Origin: Dermacentor variabilis
Lineage: Eukaryota; Arthropoda; Arachnida; Ixodida; Ixodidae
NCBI RefSeq assembly: GCF_050947875.1
Contig: NC_134573.1
Coordinates: 38,123,615 to 38,187,614, forward strand
DNA: 64,000 nucleotides
Direction of reading: 5' to 3'
Part shown: positions 22,720-32,259 of the stretch, in pieces
Numbering within the stretch: position 1 is the first letter of the stretch
Layout of the letters: each line of letters opens with the position of its first letter
Made by a program: the position numbers and the translations under genes
Notes under the pieces: generated by a model
Told to the model about the DNA's origin: nothing
Database searches by the model: none
Seen by the model: the letters and a program-made list of their open reading frames with translations, nothing else

Positions 22720-23090
22720 TGCGCCCGCAAGGTTTTGAGAGGCAGGATGGTGGGAGAGGTAGTGTATATGCATTTGCACGTCTTGAGCATGCACGATTGC
22801 TTGCGTCTGTGTATTTTAATCAGGGTGCGCACGAGTGTGTTTATGCGTTTTCCAGCATTAGCGCTTTGCGCATACGTGCATTTCCATGTACGTGTGTATA
22901 TTTTTGTATGTGTGTATTTTCATGGACATGTGTAAAAGTGTATGGGGCAAAGAAGTGTTTTATCTGTGCGTCTTTGTGCGCCCGTGTGTGTGAAAGGGAG
23001 AGTGCTGTATGCGTCTTCGTGTGTACATGCGTGTGTGAGCGAGTATTTCCTTGCTTGCACCTGCTGTCGGGGACAAACGGTATGTATAGT
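22720..23090. repeat. GT-rich low-complexity stretch
   Basis: Positions 22760-23060 are rich in GTGTGT and GTGTAT alternations with no fixed period. A 203-codon open frame across it is Cys/Val-rich because of this composition, and I do not regard it as a gene. Confidence 0.6.
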
Positions 23091-23111
23091 TTCAGCTTGT
23101 GTAATTTTTGC

Positions 23112-23300
23112 GTGCGAAAACCACCACCCGATTATGAGGCACGCCGTCGTCGGGCTCTCCGGAATAATTACGTCCAGCTGTGGCTCTGTACCATGCACCT
23201 CAATCTAAGTGCACGGGTGTCCGCCCCCACTAAAGTACGGCCGCCATGGCCGGGATTTAACCCCGTGACCTCATGCTTAGCAGCCAAATACCAGAGCCAC
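23112..23300 (-). repeat. tRNA-derived SINE (Ruka-like)
   Basis: On the minus strand it starts near GGCTGCTAAGCATGAGGTCA. It has an RNA polymerase III B-box-like GGGGTTAAATCCCGG (plus-strand 23252-23266), then the SINE body with CACTTAGATTGAGGTGCA and ACGGCGTGCCTCATAATC. The same body occurs at 57519-57755 in better condition. Its first half is shortened and the A box is weak. No target duplication could be defined. Confidence 0.78.
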
Positions 23301-23500
23301 AGGGGCGTAGCCAGGGGGGAGGGCTTATAGGGCTTCAACCACCCCCCTCCCCTAAAAAAAGCGATATTTTCGTGCTGTCATGCACCGCTAACCAAAACAA
23401 CCCTCGACGCTGGAAACCATTCTGGATTTTGTCTAGAATGTCTTTTTCACGCTCGAAAAGGCATTTCAGCGTGATCATTAAGAAGTCAGGCGGAATTTAG
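23301..23500. repeat. Dispersed repeat with GGGGCGTAGCCAGGGG head
   Basis: AGGGGCGTAGCCAGGGG at 23301 is followed by a G-run, TTCAACCACCCCCCTCCCC and an A-rich run. A related head (GTGTAGCCAGAAC plus a 16-base C/G run) is found in reverse at 34057-34102. I believe this is an uncharacterised dispersed tick repeat, from similarity between the two sites only. Confidence 0.4.
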
Positions 23501-25412
23501 CGGCAACGCCCATGTACCGGGAGTCAGATAACGCAAGGAGCCCTATCCGAGCACAGTTTCAAGGGCGTTTTGATGGCGAGCGGGCTCATCGCGGCATCTC
23601 GCGGAGGAATGGATTTACGGAGCGGAAGGATTTCAATTCTGAAACTTTATGCGTATACAGTTCTCATAAGCTTTCAATGCGAAAGGTGCACCGACATTTC
23701 CAAAGTCGTGCTTTAGCTTTTCAATTCGGGAACTTTGTGGGTTCAATGTTGTTTAAACGTTTGATGTCAAAGGTGCCCTGACTTTTCTAGAGTCGTATAT
23801 CGGGCCATACAACGAGACAAGTCAAATCAACAAACTATCAGACTAGTTGACAAAGCATGCAGCTAAGACCGATGAGATAAAGCGTTGTGGTGGTTCGTTT
23901 TTGCCATCATGTCCAAGAAAACAATATCAACATTTTTTTGCACCGGCGCCAAAGCAACCTTATCAAGACAGTAAAGCCACAAAGGTAACTGTATTCTTAG
24001 TTATTTTTCTGCTTTGACTTTTATTCGCGAGGACTCATTGAGCCTCTGGCGGGCTGCTGGAGCCCGCCAGAGCGCATGCGTTTTCTTCGTGTTGACCCGA
24101 CCATCGCGCGGTGCACTTCAATGCGCATTCGTTTTTCTCTGGCCGAGTGGGTTTTCGCCTGACAAAGTTTTGGATGCTTTCTGGCTAGCAGACGATAAAA
24201 AGAAACTATGCATGGTTGCTCGCCGACATCACTGCGGAGCAGGTTTGACAGATTTGGCAATTTCTCGCCATATTGGCTACCTTTAGAAGCTCCTGATGAA
24301 CAAAAATCGTGTTTGGCGACTTGGCTACTTTATGGCTACTTTTGTAGGTGGTAATTGCTCTAGATAGTGGCCGAATCACACTCCCCCCGACGGTCCCCTC
24401 GAAGCAACAAACCCAAACGTCAGATCTTCAAGGTCACGCTTTTTTATCTTGCAAGCTGCGGATGCAAATTGAGGAGCTGAAAATATGTGATAGTCACCAC
24501 ATGCTCAGGGCCTCTTCGACTTGTCACTCTGGGCTGTCCAGGACTGCCCGAGATGCCTCATGTGGAATGCTCATTGGCTGAAATCAATGCCTCGGGCACT
24601 TCGGGACTGTCACTGGCGGATAATTGAACAGGCCCAAGCAGCTCCCTCCGAGTAACAAGAATTAACCGATCTTATAGGCAATGCTTTTGCGTCCTTCGAA
24701 GGATGGAAGGAATAGGTGATGTCCTAATATCCCCCCAGCGACGGTTATCTCTTTGGAGAATCTCAAAGACCATGGTTATTCGCGTCACAAACGACTGCAA
24801 AACCAAAAGCACGTCATGGCAACCGTGACATTACAGGTGCTAGTGTCTACGTCACTATAAGCGACTGCGTACCAGGGAGCATAGAACGTGTGTGACGTCA
24901 TAGAGTTCACACGGGAACGCTTAAACTGAAGTCAAACTGGTATAGAGTTAATATAACCATCTGTACAAGGACCGCGTTCAGCAAGCTTATTCTACTGAAA
25001 CTGGCGATACCACTTCGGCTATGAGAAAGCACCTACAAGCGTATCGCAGAAAATATCAAAGAACATCAGCCAGTCATATATAATGGCAAATTACGACACA
25101 ATATTATGTGATAACTACTGTTTTGTTCTGTTAATTTTGTTTGTCATCAGTGCAGCAGGAAACTACCGGTCTTTGTCGTCTGTTCTAATTTTCGCATTAA
25201 AAATGGGCAAACGTTCATTTGGCGCATGGTGGCTAGATTTTTGGCTACCAATTAAAGCTTTTGCCGTAGTTGGCGACTTTTTGGTTACTTTCGTAATTTT
25301 GGGGGCAAGAAGACGAAGCGCCTTTCAGGCAGAACGCCGAGTCTTCCAGCTCTACTCATTGTGTGAATTTCTTAGACTTTGCCTGGGAAACGCTGTTTCC
25401 TCCTTAAGTGCG
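23501..25412. other. Unassigned stretch before the first I-like copy
   Basis: No gene was recognised. It holds the hairpin at 24044-24072 and two related short segments (24265-24345 and 25228-25305) rich in TTGGCGACTT and TTGGCTACTTT motifs. The last few hundred bases may be the 5' UTR of the I-like element that follows. Confidence 0.4.
24044..24072. repeat. Perfect inverted repeat, 12-bp arms, 5-nt loop
   Basis: CTCTGGCGGGCT (24044-24055), GCTGG, then AGCCCGCCAGAG (24061-24072), in otherwise unassigned sequence. Confidence 0.85.
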
Positions 25413-26682
25413 ATGGAGAAGGAGTCTCACACGCGTCCGTCAGACTCGGCAGCGCCCGCGGCGGCTGCCGGGAAGATTCTTGTGACGACACCTTCGAGCT
25501 GATGTGGAGTTGTAAAGCAAAGCGAAGGTTTCTCAGCGCATCATCGAATTCGAGTGAGTCCACCGCCAGGTCTTCCCGGAATACCGAGTTGCTCACGATT
25601 CTGTTCTCACTAGTTTTGGCCACTGTCAACCTGAGGCGCCTACACAGGCGAGCCGTGTCTTCACATCTAGAGGCGCTGGTTCCGAATGAAATCAAAGACA
25701 TTAGAGGGAACACCTCTAATGGTAGGCTAGCGAATGACACAGAACACGTGGCTGCGTTGGGTTCTTTGCTCAAAGTCACGGAACTTGACAGGATGAAAGT
25801 CCGCCCTCATATTACGCTGGACAAACAAGTCAGCACTGGCGTAATTTACGATGTTGACCAGACCATTGGCGACTCCAATCTATCGATCTTAAACAAACAA
25901 GCTACAGAAAACACCATCGTCACAAACGCATTCCGTCTCGGCATGCCACGGCGTGGTAAGATCATATTTAAGGGCGAATCCCTCCCGTCGCATGTAAAAG
26001 TGGGCCACACGCAGTTCGCTCCTTTCTACCAGAACCGCTGCAGTGCTGGAAGTGCATCAAACTTCGTTATGTGAGCAGTGTGTGCAATATCACTACCGTC
26101 TGTCCTCGCTGCACAGGGCCCCACACCACTAACACGAGCGAGACCAGTGTGCTGAAGTGCACAAACTGCAGCGGCCCTCACGATGCATCCTCGAAGGAAC
26201 GCCCTTTGATTCGAAAGGAAATCACAATATTGAAGAAAATGATTAGAGACCACTCATCTCACCGAGAAGCAGCAACATCTATTAAGGCACGACGATCACA
26301 TCGCCGACGTCGATCAATAGCCTCCGAAGCCTCTGCAGAGCGCCGCCCACGTACATTACCACCCAGTCTTCCGCGCAGGCCAAACGCAGTCAGCTCAAAG
26401 GATAAAGATGCACCGAAGAGCACGGCTGCTGACGCTTGGCCGGCACTCCCGAGGCCACATGCCTCTACTGTGCGAAATCAGACTTCTATAGCAAGGGACA
26501 CTTCGTCTGTTCCTGATAAATTCACGGACCAAGATCAACAAATTCTTGTCATGATCAACTCCCTGGTGAGTGCTATTCGTTTTCTTCTGGACAAGATACA
26601 GACACCAACAGCTCGAAGTGCGTTGTAAGTGCTGGATGCCATCATTCCGGTTCTAGCGAGCCTTCAGAAGTCGAGTGCTTGA
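25413..26682 (+). pseudogene. ORF1 (gag-like) of I-like copy 1
   Basis: ORF1 of these elements binds RNA through CCHC knuckles. The start MEKESHTRPSDSAAPAAAAG at 25413 corresponds to the ATG of copy 2. After a frameshift near 25500, the core reads RAVSSHLEALVPNEIKDIRG, TGVIYDVDQTIGDSNLSILN and GKIIFKGESLPSHVKVGHTQ (25650-26010). The first knuckle is destroyed around 26040-26100. The later ones survive in part as CPRCTGPHTTNTSETSVLKC and CTNCSGPHDASSKE. A basic Arg/Ser-rich region follows, then FTDQDQQILVMINSLVSAIR and, after a nonsense codon at 26626, VLDAIIPVLASLQKSSA ending at 26682. Confidence 0.82.
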
Positions 26683-26700
26683 GAACTTCTACAGCAGAAC

Positions 26701-27541
26701 ATGGCTCATCGACAACAACAGCGATCGTTCCAGGATGACTTCAGAAGTGCCTCCGTATGCCAATGAAATGCGAGAGGCCTGAGGTCACGTATTTCGGATT
26801 GTGCACAGTTTGCGTTTGAAAACCACTTTTCTATACTGGTCATTTGTGAACCGAACTTATCAGCCTCCATAAGACTATCAAGATATGAACCTTTTGTTTC
26901 AAACACGTGTGTCCATAGTAGTAAGGTTCTGGTTAACATTCGCAAGGACATTACGTATTTTTCCCAACCCGTAGTGCCACACGACGGTAACCACTACGCC
27001 TTTGTTAAGGTAAAAAGAAGAGCCTGTCTTTTATTCTTATTGGCATCTACCTTTTCCCAACAAGTCACTTTGACAGCAAAATACAACAAGATATTATGGC
27101 TGCTACTTCCGATTCTTGGATAATAACAGGGGACTTCAACGCTCACCACCGCATATGGGGAAGCTCCACGAAACATTCGAGGGGGCCTTTGCCTCAGGCC
27201 GCAACCTGTGTCTTCTAAATGACGGAAGCCCGACTTTTCTGCGAGGAACAACGTGCAGCAGCTGCCTTGACGACTTTGGTGTCACGTTGCCTGACTTTGA
27301 ACGTGCATGGTTCACTGATATTGAAACCCAGGGCGATGATCATATTCCGACCTATGTGAGAATCGATGGACTAGACGCCGCATTACCGGTTGTATCTTGC
27401 CAAATCAACTGGTCAGTCTTTCAAGATCATATAGAAGACACATACAAGAAACATGTCGCACGCAGATTAGAAGACATAATTGCAGGCGCAATCCAAGATT
27501 GTACACGCTGCTTCACACATTCATCAAAGCGTACAGAGTGA
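26701..27541 (+). pseudogene. AP endonuclease of I-like copy 1
   Basis: From the ATG at 26701 the frame shows NARGLRSRISDCAQFAFENH after a stop in the WxNARG motif. LVICEPNLSASIRLSRYEPF then carries the conserved E. The middle is interrupted by a frameshift near 27000. The GDFNAHH motif survives as ITGDFNAHHRIWGSS-like sequence near 27125 only when frames are switched. The C-terminus reads FGVTLPDFERAWFTDIETQG and DDHIPTYVRIDGLDAALP, where the usual SDH is DDH. It is parallel to 50590-51378. Confidence 0.8.
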
Positions 27542-29100
27542 CATTGAATTGGAAAGGCTCCGTCGCCGAGCTGAAAGGAGGTACATGCGCACGAAGTCAA
27601 TTCTTGACCTCAGAGAAGCTCGGCGCGTGCAAAAGAAGATAGAACGCCGAATGGATAAGCCAGCGGATCAAAGATGGAAATGCTTTTGCGAGTCACTTGA
27701 CCCCCGCAAGCCATTGTTCCGTGTGTGGCGTACCCTATGGGGTCTTGGCTCAAGTCCAACGCAAGGACGCCCTTTTTACGCCCTTGCTCTGTACAAAACC
27801 GCGGTGAGAAAGACGTTGCAGAGGAAGTTTGTGCGAAAGTCGCCGGCGGCACAGTTTTAGTCCCTGACATAGCTATAGGCAACATCCCCGGTCCACGAGA
27901 TACAAGTATGGACGCTCCATTCTCTATGGAACAGTTGGAAGTTCCTATGGCACTCTGCAGGAGTTCGTCTTCACCGGGACCCAATGGCATCAGATATACT
28001 GCTTTGCGCCACCTAGGTCGAGAAGCGCGAAGAGAACTCCTCAGCTTTTTAACAATTCATGGCAAGATGGTGTCATCCCACAGGAATGGAAATGCAGTTG
28101 CCTGGTACCGCTTCTAAGAGCAGGAAAGTCACCGCTTGAACTGGCATCGTATCAGGCTATAGCTCTTGGCAGCTGCGTCGGGAAGCTGATGGAACGTACG
28201 ATCCTCATGGGTCTCGAATGGTACCTAGAACACTACAAAATTTACCCTGATTTTATGGCGGAATTTCCACGAGGTCGTTTATCAATTGACAGTGTCATCA
28301 ATCTAGTATCATCTGTAGAAGAGCAAAAACCTCGGAAGCAATTATCATTAGCACTCTTTCATGACGTGAAAGGCGCTTACGACAAAGTTTCCCATCAAAC
28401 GATTTAAAATGCACTTTTGACAATTGAACTAGGAAGGCGAGTCTACCGATGGATCAGAAGCTACTTGACACAAAGGTCTTTATTCGTACGCACGGAAGAT
28501 GGTCCGGCTACCGACCCGTACACATGCCGAGGCGTTCCATAAGGCGGTGTTCTAAGCCCTATTCTTTTCAATCTCGCACTTCTTGGGCTGACCGAATCCC
28601 TACCGGAAACAGTGAGTGCCTCAATATACGCCGACTGCATCTGCATCTGCGGTCACTCACCTGCAGGTTCGCGCAATTCTACAGCAAGCAGCAACACAGG
28701 CATCTGACTATCTTCACACACAAGGCCTTACCATCTCAACAGAAAAATGTGCGTTAGTCGCTTTTACACGAAAAGCGATGACTTGTTATTGAGTATGCAT
28801 CAAGGGCCAGCCTATGTCCTACATGAGAAATCATCGGTTTTTGGGCGTCATTGTTGCCCGGGACCTCCCTTGGAGCCCTTAGGTTGCCCGCTTCAAGAAG
28901 AAGCTCACATCTATTGTTCACGTCTTCAAGTTCACCGCCGGCAAAACATTGGGATCGTCAGTGGGCTCCATGCTTAAGTTATATCGAGCACTTTTTATCG
29001 GATTCCTACGCTATAGCTCTCCCGTGCTTGCTAAAACATGCAAGTGAAATCTTCCAGCACTTCAGAGCGCGCAAGCACAGGCACTACGTATTTGCCTAGG
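27480..29100 (+). pseudogene. Reverse transcriptase of I-like copy 1
   Basis: The region begins with the same linker as copy 2: LERLRRRAERRYMRTKSILD and KIERRMDKPADQRWKCFCES. It continues with SSSPGPNGIRYTALRHLGRE near 27960 (GPNG for GPDG) and LMERTILMGLEWYLEHY. Motif A is SLALFHDVKGAYDKVSHQTI near 28350, keeping its D. The GVPQGG motif and YADD box are damaged: a frameshift and the substitution SIYADC near 28620 (YADC for YADD). At least six breaks are visible. It lines up with 51338-53100. Confidence 0.82.
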
Positions 29101-29362
29101 CCTTCCGCGGAACGCCTGAACAGCCGGGACCATTATAAAGGCTGAAAACCATCTGATCACGACTTACATTAGCACCGACATGCTTAGGGCCCATGTTCGT
29201 CATGTTTCACGGATACAGTCAAGCTCTCTTGCCTGCCTCCCAGAACGACGACCACAGGCGTCTTTCTCCAACGAGGTAAGCATCCATCGTGCCTCCTTAC
29301 CATCGGGCTTCACACCCTCAGCACATTCTACCTCAGCTTTGTGGCGTTTAAAATAACCTCAA

Positions 29363-30259
29363 GTGCCTCTTACCGTTCCAGGGATAAAAAAGAAGACCCA
29401 CCTGCCTACCTTGGACTTGGAGCCAGCAGCTCTGAATTGTTTGCACACTTTATACTTTGACCGAGTCCACAGATATACGGATGGCTCTTTTACTCAGAGC
29501 AGCTCCACCGGCGCAGTGGTTATACCATCACGATCAATAAGCATCCGGTGCAATATTTCCCGCTTGACAACATCCACCGGTTCGGAGGTTGTTGCCCTCC
29601 GAGGTGCCGTTGATTATATTAACAACAAACCGGCTAATCGGTGGGCTATATTCTGCGATTCGAAGGCGCCCTTACAATCTCTTTTGTCATCTCTTCGTCG
29701 CGGGTCCTGTGAACAACTCGTGTCTGAGATACCAGAAATACACCATCATATGATCGCGAAAGGACACGACGTCGTGTTTCAGCGGCTGCCTGGCCGTTGT
29801 GGTATCTCCAGCAACGACCTCGCTGACGAAGCTGCTAAAAAAGCACACGTAGGAGCAACCCTTGTTTCTGTACCTTTATCGCGGACTGACGCTGCCCAAC
29901 AACTAAGTAAGCTAGCGCACCGCATGACATTCGAAAAGTGGCACACACCTGAATTCACTCAACATCGATTGCATTCCCTCGATCCATCTATGAAACTACG
30001 GCTGTTACCAGGGCTTCCGCATAATCAGGAAACAATGCTGTGCCGCCTACGCTTGGGCGTCGCATTCACTAATGCATATTTTTTAAATTGGAATAACAAT
30101 GCGTGCTGTGTCGAGGAAACTATAGAAAATCTACTGGGCTACTGCCCATCTTTTGAAAATGAAAGACATGACCTGTGCACAACTCTCAATCAGCTAGATA
30201 GAAAGCCGTTCACCTTAAACAATATCTTGGGACCATGGCCTCGCATATCGCAGCTATAA
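29363..30259 (+). CDS. RNase H and C-terminal Cys/His region of I-like copy 1 (open remnant)
   Basis: This part of the decayed element is still open for 298 codons. It has HRYTDGSFTQSSSTGAVVIP (first catalytic D), STGSEVVALRGAVDYINNKP (catalytic E) and WAIFCDSKAPLQSLLSSLRR (second D). HDVVFQRLPGRCGISSNDLA follows, where the conserved WLPGHCG has become RLPGRCG, losing the histidine, and DLADEAAKKAH keeps the last acidic residue. The end carries a weak CCVEETIENLLGYC in place of the C-x2-C...H...C cluster of copy 2. It stops at 30259 just as copy 2 stops at 54259. The open frame alone does not mean function, because the upstream RT is dead. Confidence 0.82.
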   Translation: MPLTVPGIKKKTHLPTLDLEPAALNCLHTLYFDRVHRYTDGSFTQSSSTGAVVIPSRSISIRCNISRLTTSTGSEVVALRGAVDYINNKPANRWAIFCDSKAPLQSLLSSLRRGSCEQLVSEIPEIHHHMIAKGHDVVFQRLPGRCGISSNDLADEAAKKAHVGATLVSVPLSRTDAAQQLSKLAHRMTFEKWHTPEFTQHRLHSLDPSMKLRLLPGLPHNQETMLCRLRLGVAFTNAYFLNWNNNACCVEETIENLLGYCPSFENERHDLCTTLNQLDRKPFTLNNILGPWPRISQL

Positions 30260-30560
30260 AAGGCCACAAAAGCGCTGCTGCGATATTTGAAAGCTATCGG
30301 ATTGAGCCAGCGCCTGTGATCTGGACTAAGTAAACGAATGATATCCCCAGTGAACTTTCTCTTCTTCTTTTAATCTTTCCGTCCTCTTTTCCCTTTCCTC
30401 AGTGTGGGGTAGCCAACCGGGCTCAGTCCTTGTTAACCTGTTCGCTAACCTCCCTACCTTTCATTTATCATTTGCTCTCTCTTTTGGTAATTTTTCTGCA
30501 ACTTTTTCTTCCGAAGACCAGGCAACCCTGCTGCAGTGACTCGACGGATTGCAACGCGTT
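30260..30560 (+). other. 3' UTR of I-like copy 1
   Basis: This is a pyrimidine-rich 3' region with CTCTTCTTCTTTTAATC, then the shared GGGGTAGCCAACCGGGCTC and GTTAACCT blocks. Copy 2 has an equivalent CT-rich region at 54260-54400. The exact end is unclear. Confidence 0.6.
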
Positions 30561-30888
30561 CTCCTCAGCGCGACCTCTCTGGAAAATTTTGTCCCGCCGG
30601 TGTACGATACCGAGCAGTATGCGTATGGTTGTTTGTGGACTAAGCGTCTCACATTTTCTTCGGTATTCTTTGATTAGCCACATTAGCTGCACAAAGTAGC
30701 AATTTCATTGTGGCCAACATGCTTTCCTTTGCGTTTTCTCATTTCCATGACCCCACCCGACAATTAACAAAAAGACTGTCCCGGAGCAGCAAATTATTGT
30801 ATGGTGAAAGTTTGATGTTGTTACTAGTTTTCCTTTTGTGGAAACTAATGGGCGATGCGACGCTTCGGTTGCCGGATACTCTTAATAT
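30561..30888. other. Unassigned spacer
   Basis: I see no gene here. The last four bases, ATAT (30885-30888), are the left target duplication of the LTR element that follows. Confidence 0.4.
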
Positions 30889-31036
30889 TATTACGGGGTT
30901 AAAAACGGTCAGACGTGTATTTACTGGATATTTACAATAATTGTAGCAGCTGACGACATGGCAGACAGCGCGCGAGGTCTAGAGCGTAGTCTTCTTCTGA
31001 CCAAGAATAAGACATCTTCTTTGTCAGCGTGTCACA
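30889..31036 (-). repeat. 3' LTR of the deleted Gypsy
   Basis: On the minus strand it begins TGTGACACGCTGACAAAG and ends CCCCGTAATA. It is 148 bp, with the terminal CA decayed to TA. Confidence 0.85.
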
Positions 31037-31072
31037 TGACCCCCAGCGGCTGGAGCACCGGCTCGGTGCTGT

Positions 31073-31504
31073 TTAGGAGGTGGGCGAGTGATACAACTTA
31101 GGACGCGTGACATGGACCACGTCGGAGCGATGCTGAGCCACGGTTGGCTTAAGAGGGGCGATATCGTACGTGACGTGAGTTACTTGACGTAAGACACGGT
31201 AAGGGCCAGAGTAGCATGAAAGTAACTTCTCCGAGAGGCCAACGCGTCGCGACGGCGACCAAAGGAGAACCAGGGCGCCCGGTGTGTAATGGACGTCACG
31301 ATGGCGGGCGTCATATACGCGCTGCTGATTGTCCTGCGACTCCACAAGTCGACGTCGGGCAATATGGCGTGCTTCTTGTGCATCGAGTATGGCTTCAGGG
31401 GTGTACTCGGATGTGGAATTCCGACTAGAAGGCAAAATGGTGTCGAAAGGTATTGTAGGGTCGCGGTCAAAGAAGAGGAAAAGAGGTTGCGGGATCATTA
31501 TCAA
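31073..31504 (-). pseudogene. Integrase C-terminus of the deleted Gypsy
   Basis: The 143-codon minus-strand frame opens with MIMIPQPLFLFFDRDPTIPF, equivalent to the SPFFLLYGRDPT region that follows the catalytic core in family B integrases. It continues with ARHIARRRLVESQDNQQRVY, DARHRDVHYTPGALVLLWSP, SRRVGLSEKLLSCYSGPYRV and HVTYDIAPLKP. This is the non-catalytic DNA-binding and chromo-like tail. The frame is intact to its natural stop. No catalytic residues remain, so it cannot integrate DNA. The open frame could give a small basic protein if transcribed from the LTR, but nothing shows that it is. Confidence 0.8.
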
Positions 31505-31603
31505 GACGGATTCACGCAGCGGGTGCTCCTTGGTTCCATCTACAATGCCAGATCAAGGCAAGGATGCTTCGCACCCGTTGGTGCCCAGCACCTCCACCAA
31601 AAA

Positions 31604-31748
31604 TGTTACGGGGTTAAAAATAGTCAGACGTATATTTACAGGATATTTACAATAATTGTAGCAGCTGACAACATGGTAGACAGCGCGCGAAGTACAGAAC
31701 GTCGTCTTCTTCTGACCAAGATTAAAACATCTTCGTCAGCGTGTCACA
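31604..31748 (-). repeat. 5' LTR of the deleted Gypsy
   Basis: On the minus strand it begins TGTGACACGCTGACGAAG and ends CCCCGTAACA, 145 bp. It is followed by a primer-binding-site region TTTTTGGTGGAGGTG. ATAT lies immediately outside at 31749-31752. Confidence 0.85.
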
Positions 31749-31752
31749 ATAT

Positions 31753-32259
31753 ATTATTGTGGTAGCAATTATATGAACAGTACAAGGGGCATTACTGCCA
31801 TAGTCGTCACCCTCATGTTTCGTAAAAATTCCAAGGGCGATAACATCGTGACCTTGCGCCGCGTGCTGTATGTGCGAGTGAAAGCGTAGGGACCTGGGAG
31901 TGTCACGGGTGAGCCGACGATGGTGGCTCAGTATTGCGTGCTCGAGGGAAAAAAGCGGGGAGGAAGCGCACCGCCTCCAGTCGCGCGCGTTACATCAGGG
32001 GGAGTGGAGGGAAGGCGGGCTGTGATCTGCGAGCCTATTGTTGCGCAATATGATTATTTGCCTTATTCGGCGCCTTATATACAGCGACTTTTGTTTAGAT
32101 ACGTAGATTTATTGGAGAGTTATACGTATATTTAAATATCTTATTGCGAGGTTTTGTGTATACGTGCAGCGAGCTTGGTTTCGAGCGACACTTTTTTGCC
32201 CTTGATCATGCTGTATCTTCGATCTGTAAATTCCACTGTATCTTCGCATTCCTAGTGTA
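31753..32259. other. Unassigned spacer
   Basis: I see nothing recognisable. It ends in TA (32258-32259), the target of the mariner that follows. Confidence 0.4.

Larger units (their letters stand above)
25413..30560 (+). mobile_element. I-like non-LTR retrotransposon, decayed copy 1
   Basis: ORF1, AP endonuclease, RT and RNase H fragments follow each other on the plus strand in the same order and spacing as in the better copy at 49.2-54.4 kb. They share recognisable protein blocks throughout. The 3' UTRs also match: GTGTGGGGTAGCCAACC then GTTAACCTCCCTACCTTTC-like sequence near 30405-30465, against GTGTAAGGTAGCAACCTGG near 54320. Many stops and frameshifts make this the older or less constrained copy. 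Confidence 0.88.
30889..31748 (-). mobile_element. Internally deleted Gypsy (family B-like), LTR to LTR 860 bp
   Basis: Two direct LTRs (30889-31036 and 31604-31748) flank only 567 bp, with an exact 4-bp target duplication ATAT outside. On the minus strand the order is 5' LTR, leader with TTTTTGGTGGAGGTGCTGGG, a short piece of unknown origin, the last 140 codons of integrase, and 3' LTR. Gag, protease, RT, RNase H and most of integrase are missing. The copy therefore arose by an internal deletion, either before or after insertion. The LTRs differ at about 14 of 145 positions plus a small gap (hand count), so it is not recent. Confidence 0.85.

Noticed and set aside
22719..23330. 203-codon open frame rich in Cys and Val
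   Set aside because: It crosses GT-rich low-complexity DNA and then a SINE read in the wrong direction, so it is not a gene.
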